From contig NC_092338.1 in NCBI RefSeq assembly GCF_046630445.1, forward strand, positions 340,031,001 through 340,095,000: 64,000 nucleotides of DNA, given 5' to 3'. Positions 46,569 through 59,366 of this stretch are shown one piece after another. A model generated the notes under the pieces. The model saw nothing but the letters and a program-made list of their open reading frames with translations. It was not told the DNA's origin and did no database searches. The translations under genes were made by a program, and so were the position numbers. This DNA comes from Rutidosis leptorrhynchoides (lineage: Eukaryota; Streptophyta; Magnoliopsida; Asterales; Asteraceae). Positions within the stretch are counted from its first letter, which is position 1. Each line of letters begins with the position of its first letter.

Positions 46569-47646
46569 TTAAAAATTGGAACCACGTGACTCGCGGAGTT
46601 TGCAGCCTCGAATACCGCGACTCGCGGAGACACTCTGACACCGACAGAAACCCTAATCAGCATTTATTACGGGTAATTATTATTATTAATTTTTAATTAA
46701 ACCCTAATTAGTTTTGTTAATTTATTATTAAGTTTAGTTTATTTATTTAATTTGTATATTTAGTTTAATTAAATTGTAAAATTAATAGTTTTAAAAAAAT
46801 AAATAATATAAAAATAATATTTTTATAAAAAATTGTAATTTTTACAACTTTTTGTATATTTTTATATTTTGTCCCTTTTTAATTGTTTTAGCGTAATATT
46901 TGTATTTTTCGTTAGTTTTTAGTTTTAAACTTAGTTTTTGCCATAGCTATATTTTTATTTCTAGATTTTTAGGCTTTGCCGTAAAATCCCTTAAGTGCCT
47001 TTTCTTTATACTAAGATTTAGGTACTTTAGAATTTTGCGACGCCTTTTTAAGTTTTAGTTTCTTTTTAAGTTATTGCCATTTGGGATATAGTTTTACTTG
47101 TAAGCTTTAATATTTTTAGACGACTTTTACCTATGTATCAATTATCATTCCAATTAGTAATCTCAATTTGCGATTATAATTTTAAGTTAGTGGTAGTAAT
47201 AAGGTTGGGTTAGGCAAGTGTTTTAAAGTTTTATAAGTCACTCTTTTTATTTCTTATTTTTCGACGCCTTTTATTTTTTTTTCGATCTTTTATTTTTTGA
47301 CTTTTTCCAACACGCTCTTTTTCTTTCTTATTTCTTGCTATTCTAGTTTTTAGGACATAGATTTTTATTCTACTTCTTATCTAAATTTCTTAAAATTACG
47401 AAAATTTATTTTAAGTGGTTAAATTGATAGACATCAAAATTTTCTGGTTCGTAGTAATAGTTGGATTTGTACGTGGACCGGGTTATTGGAGCCAAACAGT
47501 CCTCAATTATATTGAGACCAAACGAATCCTGCCCCTCTGCTGCATCTTTTGGCTATTCGAAACGTGGGCAAAATCAGAAAAGTCTATTGATTGGATAACT
47601 TATATAATTTTTCTTTCCTTTTAAAAACTAATAGGATATTCAGTGA
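46569..47646 (+). other. 5' untranslated part of the Athila element (LTR end lost)
   Basis: No gene. It opens with a pair of GACTCGCGGAG / CCGCGACTCGCGGAG dyads (46584-46630), then T-rich low-complexity DNA. A leader segment, GGAGCCAAACAGTCC..GACCAAACGAATCCTGCC (about 47490-47533), comes before gag. I did not find an Athila primer site or a complete 5' LTR. Confidence 0.5.
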
Positions 47647-50600
47647 ATGCACCGAGCAAGACGTTCACCACCTTTTGTACGTTCACCACCTGTAACTAGA
47701 TCAAGACATTTAGCAAATATTACCGCCGTTGATTTTTCTTTAGAATCGTCATCCAGTCGACCAAGTACTCCAGTTCAAATTTCTGATAATCCATTTTTTG
47801 AACCCGACCTCACAATTGAGAATCCGGAGAATATTCAGGGACGATTCATAGATCCTGAACCATTAAATTTTCCTCCGGAACCACCAATCATTCAAACAGA
47901 GATTGTTGAGGAACGAACCATTAAATCAGAATCCTCTAGTGATTCCGATTCAACAAATTCAATTATGGAGAATCAGGAACCTTTAAGTATGGAAGACCGA
48001 ATGAGAGCTAAACGCACTGGCCAAGGTCACACAATTACTCATCCTGACATTAATGCGCCAGATTATGAAATCAAAGGACAAATTCTACACATGGTGACTA
48101 ATCAATGCCAATTTAGTGGTGCGCCGAAGGAAGATCCAAATGAACATCTACATACCTTTAATAGGATCTGCACTCTATTTAAAATAAGAGAAGTTGAGGA
48201 TGAACAGATATATCTCATGTTATTTCCCTGGACTTTAAAGGGAGAAGCCAAAGATTGGTTGGAATCGTTACCTGAAGGGGCGATTGATACATGGGACGTT
48301 TTAGTTGAAAATTTTCTTAAACAATTCTTTCCTGCATCTAAAGCCGTAAGACTTCAAGGAGAAATTGTTACGTTCACACAGAAGCCAAATGAAACTCTAT
48401 ATGAGGCGTGGACAAGATTTGGAAAGTTATTAAGAGGATGTCCGCAACATGGTTTATATACCTGTCAAATAGTACAAATATTCTACCAAGGATGCGGCAT
48501 CACTACAAGAAAAGACATAGATATAGCAGCTGGTGGTTCCATTATGAAGAAAACTGAAACTGGTGCTTACAAAATTATTGATAACACTGCTTCCCACTCA
48601 CATGAGTGGCACCAAGAAAAAGATATCGTTAGATCATCTAAAGCAGCTAGAGCCGATTCTAGCCATGACTTAGATTCCATTTCCGCAAAGATAGATGATG
48701 TGGAGAGACGAATGGAAAAGATGACTAAGGATATTCACTCAATATGAATTAGTTGTGAGCAGTGTGGAGGACCACATTTGACAAAAGATTTTCTCAGTAT
48801 TGAATTAACAATGGAACAAAGAGAGAATATTTCATATATAAACCAAAGGCCAGGAAATAATTATCAGAATAATTATCAACCGCCAAGACCGATCTACAAT
48901 CAAAACCAGAACTATAACCGAAATATTCCATACAACAACCAACAAGGTCCTAGCAATCAACAAGTATCCAATAATAATTACAATCAGCAAAGACCTAATT
49001 TTCAAAACAAACCACCACAACAAACCGATGATAAAAAGCCGAATTTAGAAGATATGATGACGAAGCTAGTTGAAACTCAAACGCAGTTTTTCACATCTCA
49101 AAAACAAACTAATGAACAAAATGCTCAAGTATTTAGAAATCAACAAGCTTCTATTCAAAATCTGGAACAAGAAGTAAGTAACCTAGCAAGGTTAATAGGT
49201 GAAAGAAAACCGGGAAGTCTACCTAGTGATACAAATGCTAACCCCCGGAATGAAACAGCTAAAGCCATTACCACAAGAGGTGGTACAACACTTAAACCAC
49301 CTGAAATACCTGTAACTTCTGATGAAGCTATTCCTACTCCACAAGAACTACAACCTGATCAAGATAAGGAAAAAGAACCGGTAGTTGAAAAGGTTAATGA
49401 AGATAACACAGTTAAGGCTAAACCTTATGTTAAACCATACCAACCACCACTTCCTTACCCGAGTAAAATGAAGAAAGAGAAACTTGAAGCCGAGCAATCT
49501 AAATTCTTGGATATGTTTAAACAGATAAATGTAAATCTTCCTTTCATTGATGTGATTTCAGGAATGCCTAGATATGCTAAATTCTTGAAAGATCTAATCT
49601 CAAATAGAAAGAAAATGGAAGAACTCTCGGCTGTTACTATGAACGCTAATTGTTCAGCAGTGCTGTTGAATAAGATACCAGAAAAACTATCTGATCCAGG
49701 AAGTTTCACAATTCCATGTTTTCTGGGTAGTCTTAGTTCAATAGAAGCATTGGCAGACTTAGGTGCTAGTATAAATCTAATGCCATATTCACTATACGCT
49801 AAACTAGACCTTGGAGAATTGAAACCAATAAGAATAAGCATACAACTAGCCGATAGATCAATAAAATATCCTAGAGGGATAATGGAGAATATGCTAGTTA
49901 AAGTTGGTACTTTAGTATTTCCAGTAGATTTTGTTGTTCTGGACATGGAAGAAGATTCTCAAGTTCCTCTCATATTAGGAAGACCATTCTTAAACACGGC
50001 TAAAGCAATGATAGACGTGTTCGGTAAGAAATTGACCCTAAATATAGAGGATGAGAGTGTTACCTTTTCAGTTGATAGAGCAATGCAACAACCACAATCT
50101 GCAGATGATACATGTTATTATATTCAAACTATAGATGCACATGCAGAATTGTTAGAAGAATTTCCAGAATTACAAGGAACAGGAGAATGTTCTTTAGGAG
50201 AAGGTAATGAACCAATTGATGAAGCTGAAATGTTAGCTACACTTATAGCTAATGGATATGAACCAACAACAGAAGAAATTCAAATGCTAAAAGAAGAAGA
50301 CAGATATCGATATAAATCATCGATAGAAGAACCACCGAAATTAGAGTTAAAGCCACTTCCAAACCATTTGGAATACGCTTATTTACATGGTGAATCTGAA
50401 TTACCTGTAATAATATCGTCTTCTCTTACTGAAAATGAGAAATCACAACTCATTTCTGTGTTGAAAGCTCATAAACCAGCCATTGCATGGAAGATTCATG
50501 ATATTAAAGGAATAAGTCCTTCGTATTGCACACATAAAATCCTTATGGAAGAAGGTCATAAAACTTATGTGCAACGCCAACGAAGACTAAATCCTAATAT

Positions 50601-50889
50601 GCAAGATGTAGTTAAAAAAGAAATTATTAAACTGCTAGACGCAGGTCTAATTTATCCAATTTCTGATAGTCCATGGGTAAGCCCAGTTCAATGCGTGCCT
50701 AAGAAGGGTGGCATGACTGTCATTACAAATGAAAAAAATGAGCTTATTCCTACTAGGACTGTAACAGGATGGCGTGTGTGTATTGATTATAGAAAATTAA
50801 ATGACGCCACCAGAAAAGATCACTTTCCCTTACCTTTCATTGATCAAATGTTGGAAAGATTAGCCGGAAATAGTTACTATTATTTCTAG
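47647..50889 (+). pseudogene. Athila gag-protease-RT (first part), with stops
   Basis: Starts MHRARRSPPFVRSPP. The gag domain spans residues ~120-280 (HITHP-like start, then LFPWTLKGEAKDWLESLP and NFLKQFFPASKAV), as in Athila elements. An in-frame TGA at 48745-48747 precedes a damaged zinc knuckle (CEQCGGPHLTKD, with Phe where the last Cys is expected). The same frame then continues through an Asn/Gln-rich spacer to protease (DLGAS at 49756-49770) and the first half of RT (WRVCIDYRKLNDATRKDHFP). It stops at 50887-50889 through a frameshift. It cannot make a full polyprotein. Confidence 0.9.
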
Positions 50890-51930
50890 ATGGATTTTCC
50901 GGATATTTTCAAATTCCAATAGCACCCGAGGACCAAGAGAAAACACATTCACGTGCCCTTATGGTACTTTTGCTTACAAACGCATGCCATTTGGACTTTG
51001 TAACGCCCCTGCAACCTTTCAAAGGTGCATGATGGCGATTTTTCACGACATGATAGAAGAATGCATGGAAGTTTTCATGGATGACTTTTCAGTCTTCGGT
51101 GATACTTTTGAATCATGTCTAGTTAATCTTGAACGAATGCTTATTAGATGCGAGCAATCAAATCTAGTTCTTAATTGGGAGAAATGCCATTTCATGGTTA
51201 AAGAAGGCATCGTTCTTGGACATAAAATCTCAAAAGAAGGAATTGAAGTGGATAGAGCTAAAGTAGATGTAATTGCTAACCTTCCACATCCCACCAATGT
51301 TAGAGGAGTTAGGAGTTTCCTAGGGCATGCCGGTTTTTACCGACGTTTCATAAAAGATTTTTCTAAAATTGCCACTCCTATGAATAAACTCCTAGAAAAG
51401 GATGCTCCATTCATCTTTTCAGATGAATGTATCAAATCTTTTAATATTCTTAAAGAGAAACTCACTAATGCGCCGATCATGATAACACCAAATTGGAATC
51501 TACCATTTGAACTAATGTGCGATGCAAGTGATTTTGCAATGGGAGCCGTTTTAGGACAAAGGATTGAAAAACGATTTCAACCTATATATTATGCTAGTAA
51601 GACGTTACAAGGAGCACAAACGAACTATACAACTACTGAAAAAGAACTCCTTGCTATTGTCTTTGCTTTTGACAAATTTCGTTCATATCTCGTTCTAGCA
51701 AAAACGGTGGTCTATACCGACCATTCTGCTCTTAGATACTTATTTTCGAAACAAGATGCTAAACCAAGATTAATCCGTTGGATCTTACTCTTACAAGAGT
51801 TTGGTATTGAAATCCGAGATAAAAGAGGAGCAGAAAATCTCGCCGCTGATCATCTTTCTCGTCTTGAAAATCCCGAATTAGAAGTTCTAAATGAATCGGC
51901 ATACAAGACAACTTTCCTGATGAATATCTA

Positions 51931-51934
<4 letters not shown>
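50890..51934 (+). pseudogene. Athila RT (second part) and RNase H
   Basis: Two single-base losses between 50885 and 50955 disrupt the link with the first part. From 50984 the frame is open: [16 protein letters not shown], the active-site box [10 protein letters not shown], the RT thumb and linker, then RNase H ([16 protein letters not shown] and [13 protein letters not shown], each with a catalytic Asp). It ends at 51934 through another frameshift and overlaps the integrase frame by four bases. Confidence 0.9.
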
Positions 51935-53364
<1,430 letters not shown>

Positions 53365-53535
53365 GTGTGGGGAGAATCAAGTCTTTTAAGGATAATATGT
53401 ATTTCTGTTAGAGTTAGATTGTCTGTTTTCGTGTAGTTCTCAAAAATGGAACCCGAATGGTCTTTCCCTAGCAGACCCTAAAGAACTAGTCTTCTCCCCC
53501 CATTCTGAATTTTTATTTTTTTAGGTTTTTTCTAA

Positions 53536-53952
53536 ATGAAGACTGCCTGTGAACTAAACCATGGTCTAATACTACAAGCTTTGATCACTAAACGTAATAA
53601 TGACACACTTCCGAGTGAAATAGTATCAGTAATCAGAGAAAGATTGGACGGAGTAAGAAAAGAATCCAGATGCGAAGATAATAAGTCACAATTTGGTAAA
53701 GGAAAATCAAAATCTGCAGCGAAAAGAAGAGCACGACACCTAGAAAGATGTCACAAATGCGGAAAATGGTCACATGGAGGTAAATGTTCAAATAATCAAA
53801 CCTATTCAAATACCGAATTTGTTACTTTATGCAGAGACGGACCGTTCATATGTTTAGAAGAAAAAACATTGAATGCTCGAGGTTACGCCTATGTAGCCAT
53901 GGAAAACCAATTAAACCGACTATCTTATGGATGGGATAGATCATATAACTAA
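53536..53952 (+). CDS. Small basic ORF downstream of Athila pol, with a zinc-knuckle-like motif
   Basis: An uninterrupted 138-residue frame starts MKTACELNHGLILQALITK. A basic stretch (KGKSKSAAKRRARHLER) is followed by CHKCGKWSHGGKC, which is CX2CX4HX3C, one residue shorter than the classical CX2CX4HX4C knuckle. It lies where Athila elements may carry an env-like gene, yet has no signal peptide or membrane segment. Basic plus knuckle suggests nucleic-acid binding. The gag knuckle upstream is damaged, so this may be a nucleocapsid-like function moved downstream; that is inference. It is open while the rest of the element is broken. Confidence 0.6.
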   Translation: MKTACELNHGLILQALITKRNNDTLPSEIVSVIRERLDGVRKESRCEDNKSQFGKGKSKSAAKRRARHLERCHKCGKWSHGGKCSNNQTYSNTEFVTLCRDGPFICLEEKTLNARGYAYVAMENQLNRLSYGWDRSYN

Positions 53953-55087
53953 AAATACTATATCACAGGTAGGTCTGTACAGTTTTTTTTTCTTTTTATT
54001 TTTATTTTTAACCTTTAGATAATAAACGCTAATTTGTTCGCTATAAAGTATTAAATTGGTATTGAATAAAATTAGGTTTGGCGACCGAAATTATTGATAT
54101 CATACAAAAATTTATTACATCACTGCGAAATTTAACGTTTATTCTTAAGGTATAAATATCTGTAATCAATCAACCCAAAATATTTCAAAAATTCGTCATG
54201 AGTTAAATTAGGTCATGGAACCGAAATTACTTTACCGAAAAGAGGGGCGCATATTTTTGATAATATTCGATTGATTAAAGTGGGATAAAAGCCAAAAAGA
54301 TTTTTAATTTTATTTTTACCATGTCTTTAAAATTAATATATAAATCTTAAATTAATCAATATATTTAAAATTGTAAATATTTGAAAAATTAATATAAGTT
54401 TGGTGTGAATTTTTAATTTTTAAAAAATATGAATTTTTAATTTTATGCATTTTAAATTTTAAGTTTGGTATGAATTTTTAATATTAATTTTGAATTTTAT
54501 GTATTTTTAATTGGTGTGAATTTAAAAACAAAAATTTACTTTATCTCATTAAGTTAAAAATATGATTTTTAAAATTAATCGTAAGTTGAAGACTAGGTCG
54601 TTGAACCGAAATTGCTTTACCCGAGGGAGGGACGAGAAATTTTATTATCATTATTTTTAATCTTATTGAATTAAAGTATGCCAAAAACATTAAAAAAAAA
54701 TCAAAAATCAAAAATCTAAGCTTTTAAAACAATCGCTTAAAAAAGACAAATTTTAAAATTTTGTTGAAGGACGGACTAGGACATCGATCCGAAACGACCT
54801 CGTCCTAAATAACAAGGGAAACAAAATTTTAAAATTAATTACTTAATTATTTTAATTAGTATAAGATATATAAAAAAAAAATACAAACTCCGCGACTCGC
54901 GGAGGGACCAAAACTCAGAAAAAAATAAAAACGCAAAAACTGATCAGTTGAACATCCCCACACCACAAATACTGCGAAAAAACCCGAAAAAACCCGAAAA
55001 AACACTCCCAAATTCACAATTTTTGACCGTTAATCATCAAATCTTTTACTAAAATCATGTTGAGAAGGATGCTATCAAGGAATTACT
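53953..55087 (+). other. 3' non-coding DNA of the Athila element
   Basis: AT-rich and without genes. GGACGAGAAATTTT and GGACGGACTAGGACATCG segments resemble each other loosely. One CCGCGACTCGCGGAGG dyad is at 54892-54907, and AAAACCCGAAAAAACCCG lies near 54978-54995. The 3' LTR of Athila is not reached: a family E LTR begins at 55088. Confidence 0.55.
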
Positions 55088-56297
55088 TGTAAAGACCCGT
55101 CCTTATCCACCTGGACAAAGTCTTCATCATTTGGTCCCATTGCGAGGTACTGTCCTAAGTATGCCATGGAGGACTTCAAGTAATGTCTTTAAAATGAGCA
55201 AATGCACAGCGGAAGACTTAATTCGTACCTGAGAATAAACATGCTTAAAAGTGTCAACCAAAAGGTTGGTGAGTTCATAGGTTTATCAGAACAATCTTTT
55301 CAATATATTAATAGACCACAAGATTTCATATTCATAAACAATTTAATAAAAATATTCTAAGTTGTTGAGCACTTGATAACCATACTTAACATTTAATCAA
55401 CGTCGCATATTCCCTTTATTTTGAAATCTCACTACACCGTACCAAGTGTAATCACCGAAACGAAGTACTGTGCAACCGTTGAATACTGGTCGTCCAGTCC
55501 GGTTGGGGTTGTCAGACCCGATAGATCTATCAACAGGATTCGCGTTTACAATACCCATGTAAATAGTAGTTACCAAGCTACAGGGAAATATGCCAGTGGT
55601 ACAACTCAACGTAGAATATATTTTTAAGTACTTGTGTCTATTTTGTAAACATTTATAAAAGCAGCGCATGTATTCTCAGCCCAAAAATATATATTGCAAA
55701 AGCAATTAAAAAGGGAGCAAATGAAACTCACCATACTGTATTTTGTAGTAAAAATACATATGACGCCATTTAATAAATGTAGGGTTGACCTCGGATTTAC
55801 AAACCTATATCAAGTATATATATCAACACATATATTTATAATCGAACAAATTTATATATTATTAGTGATTCAATTGTTATTTTAATTATGTGTTTCATTA
55901 ATAACCTATTTAGTTACATTTATTAATATTTATTATAAAGGTATTAATATAGTTATGTTATATGTAGTGAATATAGTTTTATATAACTAATAGTTATTTG
56001 ATAAAATAATATTGATAATAATAATAAATATAAAGTTATTTTATTTTACAATAATAATAAAAAAAATAATAATAATATTATTGTCAAAATAATAGTAATT
56101 AAAATGATGATACTTATGATAATACTAAAAAAATAAAAAATATAATGATAATATTATTAATAATAATAACAATAAAATTATATCTATTGATAATAATAAT
56201 AACAATGATAAAAATAATAATAATGATACTTTCGATGATACTTTTAATTAAAATGATAATTTTAATTATAATGATAACTTTAATAATAATGTTATTT

Positions 56298-56384
<87 letters not shown>

Positions 56385-56392
56385 TTAATAAA

Positions 56393-56423
<31 letters not shown>

Positions 56424-58551
56424 GTAATAATTATAACCACCTTTCAAGAAAAGTTCCAAAAATAGTTGCTTATGCCCGACCTCGAACCCAAGACCTCTTG
56501 CTAACCAATAACACCCATAAATCATTCCCCTACTCCCCTATTACTGTTTTAAATCTCGAATTTAATTCTATTTAACCTGATTCACGTGTCCTTCTTCTTT
56601 TTCTCCTAAACCAAATCGACATCATTATGTGACCATTATCATTATATTATGATCATACCATAACATCATCTTTTATCATGATCATAATCATTATCATCTT
56701 CTTTTAACGTATTATAAACTAACCCTAATTATCATTATATTCATCATCATCAACTAATCCAATCATCATCTTAATCGAACATTCATATAATTCTTGATCA
56801 TCATGATATACCACACTCATTATCATTGCTCGTTGGTCATCATCATCTTCATCAATCTCGTGGGTCAGTAACCGAATTGGAAACAAAAGGAGGGACAGGA
56901 AAAAAAATAAATTAACACGCAACATACGAGGAAAAATACGTTTTCCTTTGAGAACTCTTGAACCCAAGGTCCAATACTTGAAACCCAACAAATAAGGTCT
57001 AAATTCTTGATTAAATGGAACCACTAACGGCCCAAAAGTAAATCGGCCCAAGTTATAACCAAGTTACCGTCCCCAATTGGAAAACATCTGCAAGTATAAA
57101 ATATTGATTTATTTGCAAGTGGATGTTTGATTTATTAGTTGTAGGCCATGCTCCTTCTACTTTTATGAAAATCGACAGAATCAATTATTATTATTGTTTA
57201 ATGTGTTTGAGTTGGGTAATTGAGGGTGGGTATGAGGTACGGCATTCGAAAAATATAAAGTAAAGGTGGCTAGTTGTGGGTTGGTTCGAAAGAAAGAAAC
57301 AGAAAGCATATTATAAGGTTTCAAGTGAAGGTTTTGCATTAAGTGGTGAAATTGGTGATGAACCGAAATAGAAACATAGAACGATAGTTATGGGTTTGAA
57401 CAAGAGAAAGAAGAAAGGAAGAAAATATTAGATAATATTGATCAATGTTTAAATGTGGGTTTTAAATGGGTGGTTCGTAGGGTGGATTATGGCTGTAAAG
57501 ACAGAAGCATAAAGGTGTAACAGCAATATCATTTGGTGGTGTTGGTCTCGACAGAAACACAACTAGACAAGTGGTTCTCGTTGGTGGTCGTATGGTGTCT
57601 ATGGTGGTGAAGATTTATGGTTGCTCGAGCATGTGTAAAAAGAAAAGAACAAGGAAGATGGCGATAGTGGTTGTGATGGTTCCTTGATAGAAACTGAAGA
57701 AACAGAAGCATAAATTCCAAATGGGTGTGTGTTTGTGTTGGTTGTTCATAGTGTTTTACGAAGGTGAAGGAGATAGACGGTTGATATTAGAACCGGTGGC
57801 GAGTTTGGAGATTATCACATAGAAGGAGAAGGAAGAAACATGGATAGGAAATGGGTGTTGTGTAGGATGCAGGAAGGAAAAGAAAACAGAAAATGTAAAA
57901 TGGGTTGTTGATAACGATGATGGAAGAATCAACAACATGAGAATGATTATATAATAAAAATGTATTGACATCGAGTCACAAGTAAACAGAAATACAGAAA
58001 AGAACAAATAGAAAAAAAAAATTCTGATGTGATTCCATAGGCGTAATTATTTTAATTTTATATATTATCAATTATTATTAATAATTAATAAATATAACTA
58101 TATTAATATTAATAATTCTACAATATTGTTATTAATAATAAAAATAATAATACTGTTATAATAATGATAATATTTAAGACAACGATAATAATTAATAATA
58201 ATAAAGATATTTATAATAATAATATTAGTGGTAAAGATAATAATAATAATTTTTAAGAATAACAATATGATAACTATAATAATAACAATAATAAATAATA
58301 ATAATTTTTAAATTTCAACTATCTTATAATTTTAATCATTCTTATAATGATATTTATAATTATATCAATAATAATAATAATAATAATCCTAATACCGATA
58401 TTAACATAAAAAAATTTTAGTGTTAATATAGTGACTATATTTTATCTTGAAATTTCATGTATTAATATCACCACTTTTATTCATGCACTATTATATAATA
58501 CATATATTGAATATTTATCATTTATGCATTTTAATATCAGGTTTTATTATA

Positions 58552-58595
<44 letters not shown>

Positions 58596-58761
58596 AATAG
58601 TTGTTCGTGAATCGTCGAGAACAGTCGAAGGTCAATTGAATATATGAAACAGTTCACAATTTTTGAGACTCAACCTAACAGACTTTGCTTATCATGTTAA
58701 AGATATTAAATCGTACCGAGAGTTTGATTTAAAATTAGTCGAAATTTTCCGGGTCGTGACA
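55088..58761 (-). mobile_element. 3' LTR of minus-oriented chromovirus family E
   Basis: It begins TGTAAAGACCCGTCC and ends GGGTCGTGACA, 3674 bp, and matches the solo LTR at 9261-13386. The shared LTR block is at 55207-55293. Its middle has (AAT)n runs. To the right are GTACCTACCCGTTAAAG and TTTCGTCCCGAAATTT, the reversed polypurine region. Frames inside it (Ile-rich, or 56725-57051) are not credible. Confidence 0.85.
56300..56383. repeat. (AAT)n microsatellite
   Basis: Uninterrupted AAT units in the family E LTR, with more imperfect units to 56431. Confidence 0.95.
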
Positions 58762-59361
58762 GTACCTACCCGTTAAAGAAATTTCGTCCCGAAATTTGAT
58801 CGAGGTCGTCATGGCTACCAATAAGAATATTTTCCTGACGAATATGAGCTGATAAATAGAGTTTTATTACTGTTGAGTAATATGGATAAGACCATTCGAT
58901 TACTCGAAGAGTACGAGTGAAGCTATCACTAAATAGTGAAATGAAAAATGTAAGTTTCGTCATAACTTTTGACGTGGTAACGGTTGAATTCTGGAATTCT
59001 AGAGATTTAGGGAAAATCTTCGAAATCTAGAAGATTTGATTTTTTTCGGAGAATAAGGAAATTGAGATCTCTGTAATTAAATGCGGAAATCTGTCTTGAT
59101 TTCTTTGTTATTTTCACTATAAATGGACTTCTTTCGTTCCATTATTTTCACCACTTCAATTCTTTCTTCTCGATCCATACTTTCAAACGATTGTGAAAAT
59201 GCTTAATCCAGTTCTGATCGTTGTCCTCATCCTTACTATCGCAACATTCATTCTCCTTTTTCAAATTCCACCAGAGGAATCTACTTTCTTCTACTTCGCC
59301 TTTGGGGTTATATTGTTTTTAATTCTCCCGTGTCTTTATGTTACGATAAACATTGACATAC
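58762..59361 (-). other. 3' internal DNA of element E, not coding for pol
   Basis: In the other chromoviruses here integrase starts within about 110 bases of the polypurine tract. In this one about 600 bases show no integrase or chromodomain on the minus strand. On the plus strand there is a TATA box and a small ORF. The segment is cut at 59361 by element F. Confidence 0.6.
59118..59124 (+). promoter_or_regulatory. TATA box of the small membrane ORF
   Basis: TATAAAT in TTTTCACTATAAATGG, 81 bases before the ATG at 59199, followed by a CT-rich leader typical of plant genes. Confidence 0.5.
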
Positions 59362-59366
59362 TGTAA
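59199..59366 (+). CDS. 55-residue two-helix membrane ORF, antisense to element E
   Basis: The frame starts MLNPVLIVVLILTIATFILL (first hydrophobic helix, residues ~4-21). A short polar loop QIPPEES follows, then a second hydrophobic stretch FGVILFLILPCLYVTI (residues ~34-49). The last Leu codon and the stop lie in the LTR of element F, so the natural C-terminus may differ. A TATA box is 81 bases upstream. I know no family for it. It lies antisense between the polypurine tract and the lost pol of element E, a place where other retroelement lineages have antisense genes. Pure chance is possible for so short an ORF. Confidence 0.45.
   Translation: MLNPVLIVVLILTIATFILLFQIPPEESTFFYFAFGVILFLILPCLYVTINIDIL

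Noticed and set aside
56114-56465. Overlapping Ile-rich frames on both strands
   Set aside because: They are translations of an (AAT)n microsatellite.
56725-57051. 108-residue minus-strand frame in the family E LTR
   Set aside because: It is not seen in the matching solo LTR as a frame and has no known motif.
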